From the NCBI RefSeq assembly GCF_900110425.1, contig NZ_FODS01000001.1:186001-250000 (forward strand): a stretch of DNA of 64,000 bases, given 5' to 3'. The stretch comes from Salinihabitans flavidus (lineage in GTDB: Bacteria; Pseudomonadota; Alphaproteobacteria; Rhodobacterales; Rhodobacteraceae). The position numbers were made by a program, and so were the translations under genes. Positions 9,649 through 16,918 of this stretch are shown here, piece after piece. The notes under the pieces are model-generated. The model searched no databases. It was not told the origin of the DNA and saw nothing but the letters and a program-made list of their open reading frames with translations. Position 1 is the stretch's first letter. Each line of letters starts with the position of its first letter.

Positions 9649-10520
9649 CAGCGCCCCCGCTCCATCGCGCGATACAGCCACAAGAGCGCCGACTGCGCCG
9701 AGGCATCGGTCAGATGGCGGTGATACTGCCAGCCGGTCACCCGGCACAGATCGGCCAGCGCCGCCTGCCGCTCCTGCATCCGCGCCTGATAACGCGCGCG
9801 CAGATCGCCCGCCTTGCGGGTCTCATGGCGCAGCGTCCGCCCCATGCTCTGAAACACCGTCCGCCCCTGATAGGGAAAGGCCATCTCCGCCGGATCGAGC
9901 ACCTGCAACAGCACACCGCGCACGCCCCGGTCGGCCGCCTTGGTCAGCGCCGCCTCCACCGCCGCCGTCTCCCCAAGGAAATCGGACACGAAGACCGCCC
10001 GCGCATGCGGCGTCATCGCCCGCGCCTCGGGCACGCCATAGTCGCCCGGCTGCGCTTGAAGCAGCGCCTCGGTCAGTCGCAGGATCTGCGCCTCCCCGCG
10101 CCGTGGCGGCAGAAGGCTCCCGGTCAGGCCGACGCGCTCTCCCGCACGGATCAGAAGGATTGTCAGCGCCAGCGCGATCACCCGCGCCCGCTCGCCCTTC
10201 TCCGGCACCCGCTGGCTCGAGGCAAACCCCATCGATGCCGCCCCATCGACCCAGAGCATCACCGACTGCGCCACCTGCCATTCGCGCTCACGCACGAAAT
10301 GCTGCCCGCTCTTGGCGCTGCGCCGCCAGTCGATCATCCGATAAGTGTCGCCCGGCTGCACCGGCCGGTATTGCCAGAAGTCGTCCCCCATCCCCGCGCG
10401 CCGCCGCCCATGCTCGCCCAGAAGGACGGTCCCGGCCAGATGCTCCGCCTGCGCCAGAAGGGGCGGCAGCCGCGCCGCCTCTGCTTCGGCGCGCGCGCGA
10501 AGGGTGGGGGCATCGCTCAC
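9648..10520 (-). CDS. DUF58 domain protein (MoxR-associated)
   Basis: 290 aa. It contains the DUF58 hallmark DTYRMIDWRRSAKSG (about residue 60) followed by a VWA-like fold (VMLWVDGAASMGF). DUF58 proteins are encoded next to MoxR AAA+ ATPases and are thought to be their clients or adaptors. The GTG start at 10520 overlaps the moxR stop (GTGA), and the 3' end overlaps the next gene, so translation is coupled on both sides. A longer frame to 10748 lies antisense-like inside moxR and is low-complexity Gly/Arg, so it was not used. Confidence 0.92.
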   Translation of the reverse strand: MSDAPTLRARAEAEAARLPPLLAQAEHLAGTVLLGEHGRRRAGMGDDFWQYRPVQPGDTYRMIDWRRSAKSGQHFVREREWQVAQSVMLWVDGAASMGFASSQRVPEKGERARVIALALTILLIRAGERVGLTGSLLPPRRGEAQILRLTEALLQAQPGDYGVPEARAMTPHARAVFVSDFLGETAAVEAALTKAADRGVRGVLLQVLDPAEMAFPYQGRTVFQSMGRTLRHETRKAGDLRARYQARMQERQAALADLCRVTGWQYHRHLTDASAQSALLWLYRAMERGR

Positions 10521-11527
10521 GCGGCCACCCCGGCGCCGCCGCGCAGCGGTGCGACCACCTCGTCGATCAACTCGCCCAGCGTCTCGCCCCGCGCCCGCGC
10601 CGCGAAGGTCAGCGCCATGCGGTGCGTCAGAACCGGCCGCGCCATCGCCACCACATCCTCGGCCGAGGGCGACAGCCGCCCCTCCAGAAGCGCCTGCGCC
10701 CGCACCGTCATCATGAAGGCCTGCGCCGCGCGCGGCCCCGGACCCCATGCGACCGCCTCGCGCACACGCTCGGGCGCGGTCGCATCCTCGGGGCGGAAGG
10801 ACCGCACGAGATCGAGAATCGCCTCCATCACGCTCTCGCCCACCGGCATCCGGCGCAGCATCCTCTGCGCCGCGATAAGCTCCTCGGCGGTGAACACGCC
10901 ATGCGCCTCCTCCTCCTCCACCCCGGTGGTGGCCAGAAGGATGTCGCGCTCTGTCTCGCGGTCGGGATAGGGCACGTCGATCTGCACCAGAAAGCGGTCG
11001 AGCTGCGCCTCCGGAAGCGGATAGGTGCCCTCCTGCTCAATGGGGTTCTGCGTGGCCAGCACGTGAAACGGCGGCGTCAGCGCGCGATCCGCGCCCGCCA
11101 CGGTGACCTTGCGCTCCTGCATCGCCTGAAGCAGCGCCGATTGCGTGCGCGGGCTGGCGCGGTTGATCTCGTCGGCCATCAGAAGCTGGCAGAAGATCGG
11201 CCCCGGCACGAATCGGAAACTCCGCGCCCCGCCCTTGGATTTCTCCAGCACCTCGGAGCCGAGAATATCCGACGGCATCAGATCGGGGGTGAACTGCACC
11301 CGGTTGCCATGCAGCCCCATGACCGTCGAAAGCGTCTCCACCAACCGCGTTTTGCCCAGCCCCGGAAGCCCGATCAAAAGCCCGTGCCCCCCGCACAGCA
11401 GCGCAGACAGCGTAAGATCCACGACCCGCTCCTGCCCGATGAAGCGCCGCGTGATCGCCTCCCGCGCGCGTCCGAGCTTTTCGCCCAGCGCCTCGATATC
11501 GGCCACGAGGTCGGACTCATCGGTCAT
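10517..11527 (-). CDS. MoxR family AAA+ ATPase
   Basis: 336 aa. Walker A GLPGLGKTRLVETL, Walker B LLMADEINRASPRTQ, sensor 1 VLATQNPIEQEGTYPLPEAQLDRF and the C-terminal lid are all present, giving a complete MoxR ATPase. MoxR proteins act as chaperones that mature or insert VWA/DUF58 partners. It heads the minus-strand operon moxR-DUF58-DUF4159-GATase-like. The start at 11527 follows GAGGAGAAATGCC. The divergent DUF1285 gene begins 71 nt away. Confidence 0.95.
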   Translation of the reverse strand: MTDESDLVADIEALGEKLGRAREAITRRFIGQERVVDLTLSALLCGGHGLLIGLPGLGKTRLVETLSTVMGLHGNRVQFTPDLMPSDILGSEVLEKSKGGARSFRFVPGPIFCQLLMADEINRASPRTQSALLQAMQERKVTVAGADRALTPPFHVLATQNPIEQEGTYPLPEAQLDRFLVQIDVPYPDRETERDILLATTGVEEEEAHGVFTAEELIAAQRMLRRMPVGESVMEAILDLVRSFRPEDATAPERVREAVAWGPGPRAAQAFMMTVRAQALLEGRLSPSAEDVVAMARPVLTHRMALTFAARARGETLGELIDEVVAPLRGGAGVAA

Positions 11528-11598
11528 GGCATTTCTCCTCTGAAAACCTATATGATACCCAAGTAACACTATCGCGCATTGTGCAAATGGCAAAAACT

Positions 11599-12189
11599 AT
11601 GAGCGGACAAAATCTCGTGAAACCTTCCGCCGACGGCATCGCCGCCTCCGCACGCGCCGCCCGCAAGGGCAAGGGCCTGCCGCCTGTGCATCTGTGGAAT
11701 CCCGAATTCTGCGGCGATCTGGACATGCGCATCGCCCGCGACGGGACATGGTTCTATCTCGGCACACCGATCGGGCGGCCCGAACTGGTCAGGCTCTTCT
11801 CCACGATCCTGCGCAAGGACGGCGACGACTATTTCCTCGTCACCCCGGTGGAAAAAGTCGGCATCACCGTCGACGACGCACCCTTCGTCGCCGTCGATTT
11901 CGAGGCCGAAGGCACCGGCCACGACCAGCTTCTGACGTTCGAGACGAACGTGGGCGACACCGCCGCCGCCGGCCCCGATCACCCGATCCGTGTCGCGCGC
12001 GACCCCGACACCGGGGAGCCGTCGCCCTACGTTCTGATCCGCGCCAACCTCGAGGCGCTGATCGACCGCAAGAGCTTCTACCGTCTGGTGGACCTTGGCG
12101 CGCATGAGACGGTGGACGGCACCGACTGGTTCGGCCTCTGGTCGGGCGGTGAATTCTTCCCCGTCATCCCCTCCGCAGAGTTGCCCTGA
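11599..12189 (+). CDS. DUF1285 domain protein
   Basis: 196 aa, soluble, matching the two-part DUF1285 family: LWNPEFCGDLDMRIARDGTW near residue 35, TPIGRPELVRLFSTILRKD and YFLVTPVEKVGITVDDAPF. The function is unknown. The gene is divergent from moxR, an arrangement I recall as common in Rhodobacterales. The start is uncertain: ATG 11599, ATG 11587 and GTG 11581 are in frame and none has a convincing Shine-Dalgarno. Confidence 0.85.
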   Translation: MSGQNLVKPSADGIAASARAARKGKGLPPVHLWNPEFCGDLDMRIARDGTWFYLGTPIGRPELVRLFSTILRKDGDDYFLVTPVEKVGITVDDAPFVAVDFEAEGTGHDQLLTFETNVGDTAAAGPDHPIRVARDPDTGEPSPYVLIRANLEALIDRKSFYRLVDLGAHETVDGTDWFGLWSGGEFFPVIPSAELP

Positions 12190-12240
12190 CAAGAGTGGCG
12201 CGACCAACAGCGTTGTCGGCCTCCTGTCAGCGCCGGATAC

Positions 12241-13608
12241 TCATCGGGCCGCAGCCTCCGGTGTCTCCTCATCGATCGCGTCGTGCGTTTCTTGGGTGAT
12301 CGCATCCTCATCCACGGTAGAGCGCGATTTCACCGGACGCGGTGGCGGGGCTTGCCACGCACGCAGATACTGCCCGACGAGATCGTAGAAATCCGGCACC
12401 ACTTGCTCGACATCCTCTATGAAGGTTCGGCGCCCGGCAAAACGCTTGCCAAGGCTCTCGACCAAGAGAACCTCGAAGGAATGCGGCGCCGCATCCTTGT
12501 TTTCGGTCTGGATCACCTCCGGCGTATCGCGAAGCACCGAAAGCGGTTGCTGGGTGGCCGCAGCCCGACCGGGCCAATGGGCGCGGATGATGATTCGGGG
12601 ATCATCATCCTTCAACATGCGAAGAAGCCAGTTCACTCTGGCCTTCGTCGATTTCTTGTCAAGCGGCGCCTTCATTCTCATCCCGGCAGACAGGGTCTTT
12701 CGTGTCAGATCTGCATTCACCTCGATATCAGCGGCACTATCTGGAATCCGGTAGATGGACGTCAGGCATTGCGCATCTACAAGCTGGGCAACTCCGGCCT
12801 TGAGTCGGCCGGCAGGATCATCCCGCAACTTGCGCTCGATGACCGCCTCGACGGGCTGCCCGACGTGCCTTGACAATTGAAGGCTGAGGTCGCGCTCCTC
12901 CTCCAGCCAACAGCCAACGCCCTCCTCGACCTCTGGTGCGGTCTTCTTGAGGGTTCCATTGTTGGTCACGGCCTGAACGAGATCCTTCCATCCGGCCCCC
13001 ATCTGTGAAAAGCGCTCAACACCTGTCCCAGAGTGTTTTAGAAAACGGATAATTTCCCTGAGCAGGAACGCCTGCTCTTTATCCTCGACGTCGCCCTGAA
13101 TGGACAGGATTTCGCACTGCGTGGCGATCCATGTCCACGACCAATGATAGAGGCTCGCTTTGCGAAGTAGAGTTTTGGGAACAACGACCGGGGAATGATC
13201 GGCTCTGGCGACGAACTCGTTTGAGATCGTCAGAACCGCATCTATCCCGTTGGCCTTCGCCATTTCAAGGTATCGCTGAACCTGATCCGCGTCGAGCTTG
13301 GACTTGCCGATCTTGGCTTCAACCAGTGCACTCCAGGTTGCCTTTCCTGTTGAAACCACCAACAAGCCGTCCGGCCTGTTGTTCGTGTCATTGCAGTCCT
13401 TTAAGACGACTTCTGTGAAGGTCTCGATCTTTGTTCGTTTGCCGACGCGCAAACCCACAGTGTTCAGGACAGCTCCAGCAAGAGATGGGATTTGGGGTAA
13501 AAGCGACAGAAAAATCGACGCCATTCTTCCTTCACGGCTTGTGTCCGCAAGGACCGGGAATAGTCGGGCTCGCTCGCCCTGCTTCACGTAATCAGGTAAG
13601 TCAATCAT
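12241..13608 (-). CDS. PD-(D/E)XK nuclease-like protein of unknown function
   Basis: 455 aa, no family recognised. Residues 60-115 fit the PD-(D/E)XK endonuclease core: Glu66 in a helix, Asp80-Gly81, then hydrophobic strands ending ALVEAKIG (Glu97, Lys99) and a helix with Gln109-x-x-Arg-Tyr. These are the expected metal-binding and catalytic positions. The rest (about 150-455) is a mixed alpha/beta region with no motif I know, and the C-terminus is acidic. Codon use is noticeably less GC-biased than its neighbours, and it is flanked by an AT-richer strip, so horizontal acquisition is likely (inference). The start at 13608 follows GGGAGAATAGGT. It could be a standalone restriction or defence enzyme, but nothing beside it completes a known system. 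Confidence 0.7.
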   Translation of the reverse strand: MIDLPDYVKQGERARLFPVLADTSREGRMASIFLSLLPQIPSLAGAVLNTVGLRVGKRTKIETFTEVVLKDCNDTNNRPDGLLVVSTGKATWSALVEAKIGKSKLDADQVQRYLEMAKANGIDAVLTISNEFVARADHSPVVVPKTLLRKASLYHWSWTWIATQCEILSIQGDVEDKEQAFLLREIIRFLKHSGTGVERFSQMGAGWKDLVQAVTNNGTLKKTAPEVEEGVGCWLEEERDLSLQLSRHVGQPVEAVIERKLRDDPAGRLKAGVAQLVDAQCLTSIYRIPDSAADIEVNADLTRKTLSAGMRMKAPLDKKSTKARVNWLLRMLKDDDPRIIIRAHWPGRAAATQQPLSVLRDTPEVIQTENKDAAPHSFEVLLVESLGKRFAGRRTFIEDVEQVVPDFYDLVGQYLRAWQAPPPRPVKSRSTVDEDAITQETHDAIDEETPEAAAR

Positions 13609-13755
13609 ACCTATTCTCCCAATGATTGCTTCAACCCTAGAAAGACAAATCACAAGGCGTCAACAAACTTGGGTTCTTGTGGTGCGCGAACTGCCAAACC
13701 TCAGACCACCCCAACCCGTAGCCCCTCGGCCACTCTTCACCTTTGTCAGAGATAC

Positions 13756-13787
13756 TCCGGGGTCCGGGGCAGCGCCCCGGGGCCTGC
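13756..13787 (-). repeat. GC-rich extragenic palindrome
   Basis: Read on the minus strand it gives a 7-bp perfect stem (GGGGCGCTGCCCC core) followed by GGACCCCGGAGTAT. From memory this wording, a GCGCTGCCCC palindrome followed by CCGGAGTAT, is common downstream of genes in Rhodobacteraceae. Only one copy lies in this window, so its repetitive nature is from prior knowledge, not seen here. Confidence 0.4.
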
Positions 13788-13863
13788 GCGGCCCGAGCGC
13801 AAACTATGGTGGGCGCGCGAAACGCGCGCTCCGCCCGGTCAAACTCCGCCAATCGGCGCAAAG

Positions 13864-13976
13864 GTTGACAAACCCTCACCGAACGCCCTGTTAACGGTGC
13901 GTCCGGCGCCCTCCGCCACCGACGCGATACCGACGTAATACCGACGTTTTACCGCACAGGGTTATCCGGCGTTAAC
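13864..13976 (+). promoter_or_regulatory. TTAAC-box / 11-bp ACCGACG iteron element, copy A
   Basis: Three tandem 11-bp units, ACCGACGCGAT (13918), ACCGACGTAAT (13929) and ACCGACGTTTT (13940), plus a partial ACCG (13951). They are flanked by TTAAC-type boxes at 13864 (TTGAC), 13891 and 13972. The same arrangement with nearly identical spacing recurs at 42751-42862. The third box lies 100 nt before the VOC gene start. The 11-bp direct-repeat period is the pattern bound by OmpR/PhoB-type response regulators, so a regulatory role is inferred. Confidence 0.6.
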
Positions 13977-14071
13977 AACGACTTGGACTGATTCGCCCGG
14001 GAGGGGCAAAAATCCTTCGAAATCCCCTCCCGACACGCTACACTTTCCGCATCGGACAAACGGGGAAGATC

Positions 14072-14653
14072 ATGCGCAGGATTCAGGCACAGGGCGTGCA
14101 TCACATCACCCTGACGGGGGCCGACCGGCAAACCTCCATCGACTTCTGGGAGGGGCTTTTGGGCATGCCCTTCGTCTTCGAACAGCCCAATCTCGACGAT
14201 CCCGACGAGGGGCATCTCTACTTCGATCCGGGCGACGGGCGGCTTATCACGATCTTCACCAACGAGGCCCGCAAACCCCTTCACCGCCGCACCCCGACCG
14301 ACCCCGGCTGCGTCCATCACATCGCCTTCAACGTCAGCCGCGCGGTTTTTCTTCAAGTGGAACAAAGACTTGATGAACGCCACATTGCCCACTCCGGCGT
14401 CAGGGACCGGGGTTTCATGGATTCGATCTATTTCAAGGATCCGCTGGGGCTGCTGATCGAACTGGCCTGCTATCGGTTCGAACCGCCCGCAGGCTGCACC
14501 CACGCCGAGGTGATGATCCGCGCCCATCGCATCCGGGTGGAGCGCGGCGACCATCACATCGACGCCGAGCATCTGGCCGACGCGATCGAGGCGCTGGTGG
14601 ATGACCGGCAGCCGTCGCTCTCCGCCTATCGCGGCCCCGCCGATCCCTACTGA
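14072..14653 (+). CDS. VOC (glyoxalase/dioxygenase fold) family protein
   Basis: 193 aa. GVHHITLTGADRQTSIDFWE at the start and VHHIAFNVSR near residue 80 are the paired beta-alpha-beta-beta-beta motifs of the vicinal oxygen chelate fold. Candidate metal ligands are His in HHITL, His in HHIAF and Glu in LLIELACYRFE. This is a ring-cleaving dioxygenase or glyoxalase-like enzyme, substrate unknown. The C-terminal 50 residues (RIRVERGDHHIDAEHLADAI) extend beyond the two modules. It is preceded by copy A of the iteron element. Confidence 0.85.
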   Translation: MRRIQAQGVHHITLTGADRQTSIDFWEGLLGMPFVFEQPNLDDPDEGHLYFDPGDGRLITIFTNEARKPLHRRTPTDPGCVHHIAFNVSRAVFLQVEQRLDERHIAHSGVRDRGFMDSIYFKDPLGLLIELACYRFEPPAGCTHAEVMIRAHRIRVERGDHHIDAEHLADAIEALVDDRQPSLSAYRGPADPY

Positions 14654-14733
14654 CAAGGCGCGGAAAGCCGCTTTTCCCCAAGGCGTTACCGTGGCATCGT
14701 CCCGCCGGTTCCCGAAGCGTCGAAGGAGGGCAC

Positions 14734-15804
14734 ATGCTCGATTTCCTGATCATCGGCGGCGGCATCGCCGGCCTCTCCACCGCCGCCCGCCTCGCCCCCC
14801 TCGGCACCACCCGCGTGCTCGAATCCGAGGACGCTTTGAGCTATCACGCCTCGGGCCGATCCGCCGCGCTCTATGCCCCCGATTACGGTCACGGGCTGAC
14901 CCGCCGTCTCAATATGGCCAGCGGCCCATACCTGCGCGAGGCGGGCGTGCTGTCGCCGCGCGGCCTGATGATCGTGGCGCGCAAGGGGGATGAGGACGTG
15001 TTCGGGGCCCGAAAGCAGGCGCTCAACATGCGCGATATGCCCCTGGACGCCGCGTTTGACCGCGTCCCGATCCTGTCACCCGACGCCGTTGGTCACGCCG
15101 CGATCAATGAGGATGTCAGCGACATCGACACCGATCTTCTGCTTCAGGGTTTCGTGAAAGAGGCCCGCGCACATGGTGCGGAAATCCTTTTGCGGCAACA
15201 CGTTAGTGACATTTCCCGAAACGGTCGCGGGTGGGCCGTATCTACCGGCGACACCACCCATGAGGCGCGCATCATCTTCAATGCCGCCGGTGCGTGGGTG
15301 GACGGGATCGCGCGAATGGCCGGTGTGGCGCCCCTCGGGGTCACGCCCATGCGCCGCTCCATGGCGCGGATTCCGGCGCCGGGCGGGCATGACGTATCCG
15401 GCTGGCCGATGCTGCTCGACATCCGCGAGCAATGGTATGCCAAGCCCGACGCCGGATCGCTCATCGTGTCGCCAGCCGAGGAAGACCCGCAAGAGCCTCA
15501 CGACGCGTGGGCGGACGACATGGTGCTGGCCGAGGGCCTTGCCCGGTATGAGGCATTCGTCACCGAGCCCGTCACCCGGCTGGAGGCGAACTGGGCCGGG
15601 CTGCGCACCTTCGCGCCCGACCGCGATCTCGTGATCGGCCCCGCCCCCGACGCAAGCGAGTTTTTCTGGGTCGCCGGACAGGGCGGCAACGGGATTCAAT
15701 CCACTGCCGCCGCCGCGCTGCTTGTCGCCGATCTCGTCGCGGGCCGAACGCCTGATATTGGCTCCGACACTGCCGCCGCCCTCAGCCCCGAAAGGTTCGC
15801 CTGA
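14734..15804 (+). CDS. FAD-dependent oxidoreductase (DAO family)
   Basis: 356 aa. FLIIGGGIAGLSTAARLAPL binds FAD. YHASGRSAALYAPDYG and the C-terminal FFWVAGQGGNGIQSTAAAA match D-amino-acid-oxidase-type flavoproteins that oxidise amines or amino/hydroxy acids. GGAG lies about 8 nt before the ATG. The stop overlaps the DUF938 start by one base (TGATG), so the two are translationally coupled. The substrate is not predictable. Confidence 0.9.
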   Translation: MLDFLIIGGGIAGLSTAARLAPLGTTRVLESEDALSYHASGRSAALYAPDYGHGLTRRLNMASGPYLREAGVLSPRGLMIVARKGDEDVFGARKQALNMRDMPLDAAFDRVPILSPDAVGHAAINEDVSDIDTDLLLQGFVKEARAHGAEILLRQHVSDISRNGRGWAVSTGDTTHEARIIFNAAGAWVDGIARMAGVAPLGVTPMRRSMARIPAPGGHDVSGWPMLLDIREQWYAKPDAGSLIVSPAEEDPQEPHDAWADDMVLAEGLARYEAFVTEPVTRLEANWAGLRTFAPDRDLVIGPAPDASEFFWVAGQGGNGIQSTAAAALLVADLVAGRTPDIGSDTAAALSPERFA

Positions 15805-16463
15805 TGCCCCGCCGTCTCAACCTGCCCGACAGCGCCGCCGTTGCTACACCGGACACCGGGGGCAAGCTCCATGCCCCCTCCGCCGCGCGGAATGCCGAGG
15901 CCATCGCCGATTTGCTGGCGGAGATCGCACCGCAGAACGGCGCGGCGCTTGAACTGGCCTCGGGCACCGGGCAGCACGCCGTGACCCTTGCCGCGCGGCT
16001 GCCGGGCCTTCACTGGCAACCGACAGAAATCAACGCCGCGCGCCGGGCCAGCATCGACGCCTATGCCGCGGAGGCGGGGCTTTCCAATCTCGCGCCCGCC
16101 ATCTCGCTCGACGCCACCGCCCCTGGCTGGGGGGCGGATCATACCGGCAAGTCGCTGATCGTGCTGATCAATCTGCTACATCTCATCAGCGCGCCAGAGG
16201 CCAGAACCCTGATCACTGAGGCCGCGAACGCCCTTGCTTCCGGCGGCCTTCTGATGATCTACGGCCCGTTCCTGCGCGACGAGGAATTCGCCTCGGACGG
16301 CGACGCGGCCTTTCACCAAAGCCTTAGGGCACAAGATCCCGATATCGGCTACAAAAGCGATTTCGACGTGCTCGACTGGGGCATGGAAGCGGGACTTGAG
16401 GTTGCGCATGTCGTCGAAATGCCCGCCAACAATCTTTCGCTGGTCTGGCGCCGCCCGTCCTGA
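15804..16463 (+). CDS. DUF938 SAM-dependent methyltransferase-like protein
   Basis: 219 aa. It has the DUF938 signature: APSAARNAEAIADLL, ALELASGTGQHAVTLAARLPG (SAM-binding motif I) and LIVLINLLHLISAPEA, then GLLMIYGPFLRDEEFAS. Class I methyltransferase fold with unknown substrate. It begins on the last base of the flavoprotein stop codon and probably shares its transcript. Confidence 0.92.
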   Translation: MPRRLNLPDSAAVATPDTGGKLHAPSAARNAEAIADLLAEIAPQNGAALELASGTGQHAVTLAARLPGLHWQPTEINAARRASIDAYAAEAGLSNLAPAISLDATAPGWGADHTGKSLIVLINLLHLISAPEARTLITEAANALASGGLLMIYGPFLRDEEFASDGDAAFHQSLRAQDPDIGYKSDFDVLDWGMEAGLEVAHVVEMPANNLSLVWRRPS

Positions 16464-16529
16464 TCTCGATCAAGGCGGTGCCGGCGTCAACGTGGTCCAA
16501 CGCGGCAGACAAAATGCAAGGATTCGCAT

Positions 16530-16874
16530 ATGACCTGGACCGACAAACAGACCGACATGAAAGACGCGCTGCGCAGTCTCAACAAGGCCATTCCCGAGGT
16601 CGCGCAGGGCTTTGGCCAACTCTCCAAGGCGGTCAAGACCGATGGCGTTCTGGACATCAAGACCAAGGAACTCATCGCCGTGGCAATCTCCGTGGCCGAC
16701 CGCTGCGAGGCGTGCATCGGTTTTCACATCGAGGCGCTGATCCGCGCTGGCGGCACGCGAGAAGAGCTTTCCGAGACGCTCGGAATGGCGGTGCAGATGG
16801 GCGGCGGGCCGTCGCTCATGTATTCGGCCAAGGCGCTGGCTTGCTTTGATGAATTCACCGCAGCGGCGGACTAA
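16530..16874 (+). CDS. Carboxymuconolactone decarboxylase / AhpD-like protein
   Basis: 114 aa. CEACIGFHIEAL (Cys-x-x-Cys with the following His) is the AhpD-type redox motif and LGMAVQMGGGPSLMYSAKAL is the family C-terminal helix. AhpD-like proteins act as small alkylhydroperoxidases or disulfide reductases. CMD enzymes proper lack the Cys pair, so the antioxidant role is favoured. It is convergent with the large dehydrogenase gene, with a strong hairpin between. Confidence 0.9.
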   Translation: MTWTDKQTDMKDALRSLNKAIPEVAQGFGQLSKAVKTDGVLDIKTKELIAVAISVADRCEACIGFHIEALIRAGGTREELSETLGMAVQMGGGPSLMYSAKALACFDEFTAAAD

Positions 16875-16884
16875 CCCTTCAGAG

Positions 16885-16915
16885 GGCTGGGGTGGCCGCC
16901 GAGGCCGCCCCAGCC
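16885..16915. terminator. Bidirectional terminator hairpin
   Basis: 13-bp stem GGCTGGGGTGGCC / GGCCGCCCCAGCC with one T-G wobble and a 5-nt loop, exactly between the convergent AhpD-like gene and the stop of the dehydrogenase gene. No T-tract. Confidence 0.6.
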
Positions 16916-16918
16916 AGA

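Larger units (their letters stand above)
13609..14071. other. 463-base intergenic region with hairpins and iterons
   Basis: No credible gene. It holds, in order, an AT-richer strip (13609-13690), a GC palindrome CCGGGGC-AGC-GCCCCGG (13764-13780), a second hairpin GCGCGCG-AAA-CGCGCGC (13814-13830), and the TTAAC/iteron element at 13864-13976, then the leader of the VOC gene. Confidence 0.7.

Noticed and set aside
9401-11566. 721-codon plus-strand frame over the moxR operon
   Set aside because: Pro/Arg-rich text antisense to three well-supported overlapping genes.
13918-13954. Iterons as a CRISPR array or plasmid origin
   Set aside because: Units are 11 bp with no spacers and only three to four copies. 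Context is chromosomal and a second copy sits by an unrelated gene.
13962-13970. TTATCC text near the iterons as a DnaA box or replication origin
   Set aside because: Only a partial match to TTATNCACA, not present in copy B, and no other boxes or AT-rich unwinding region nearby.
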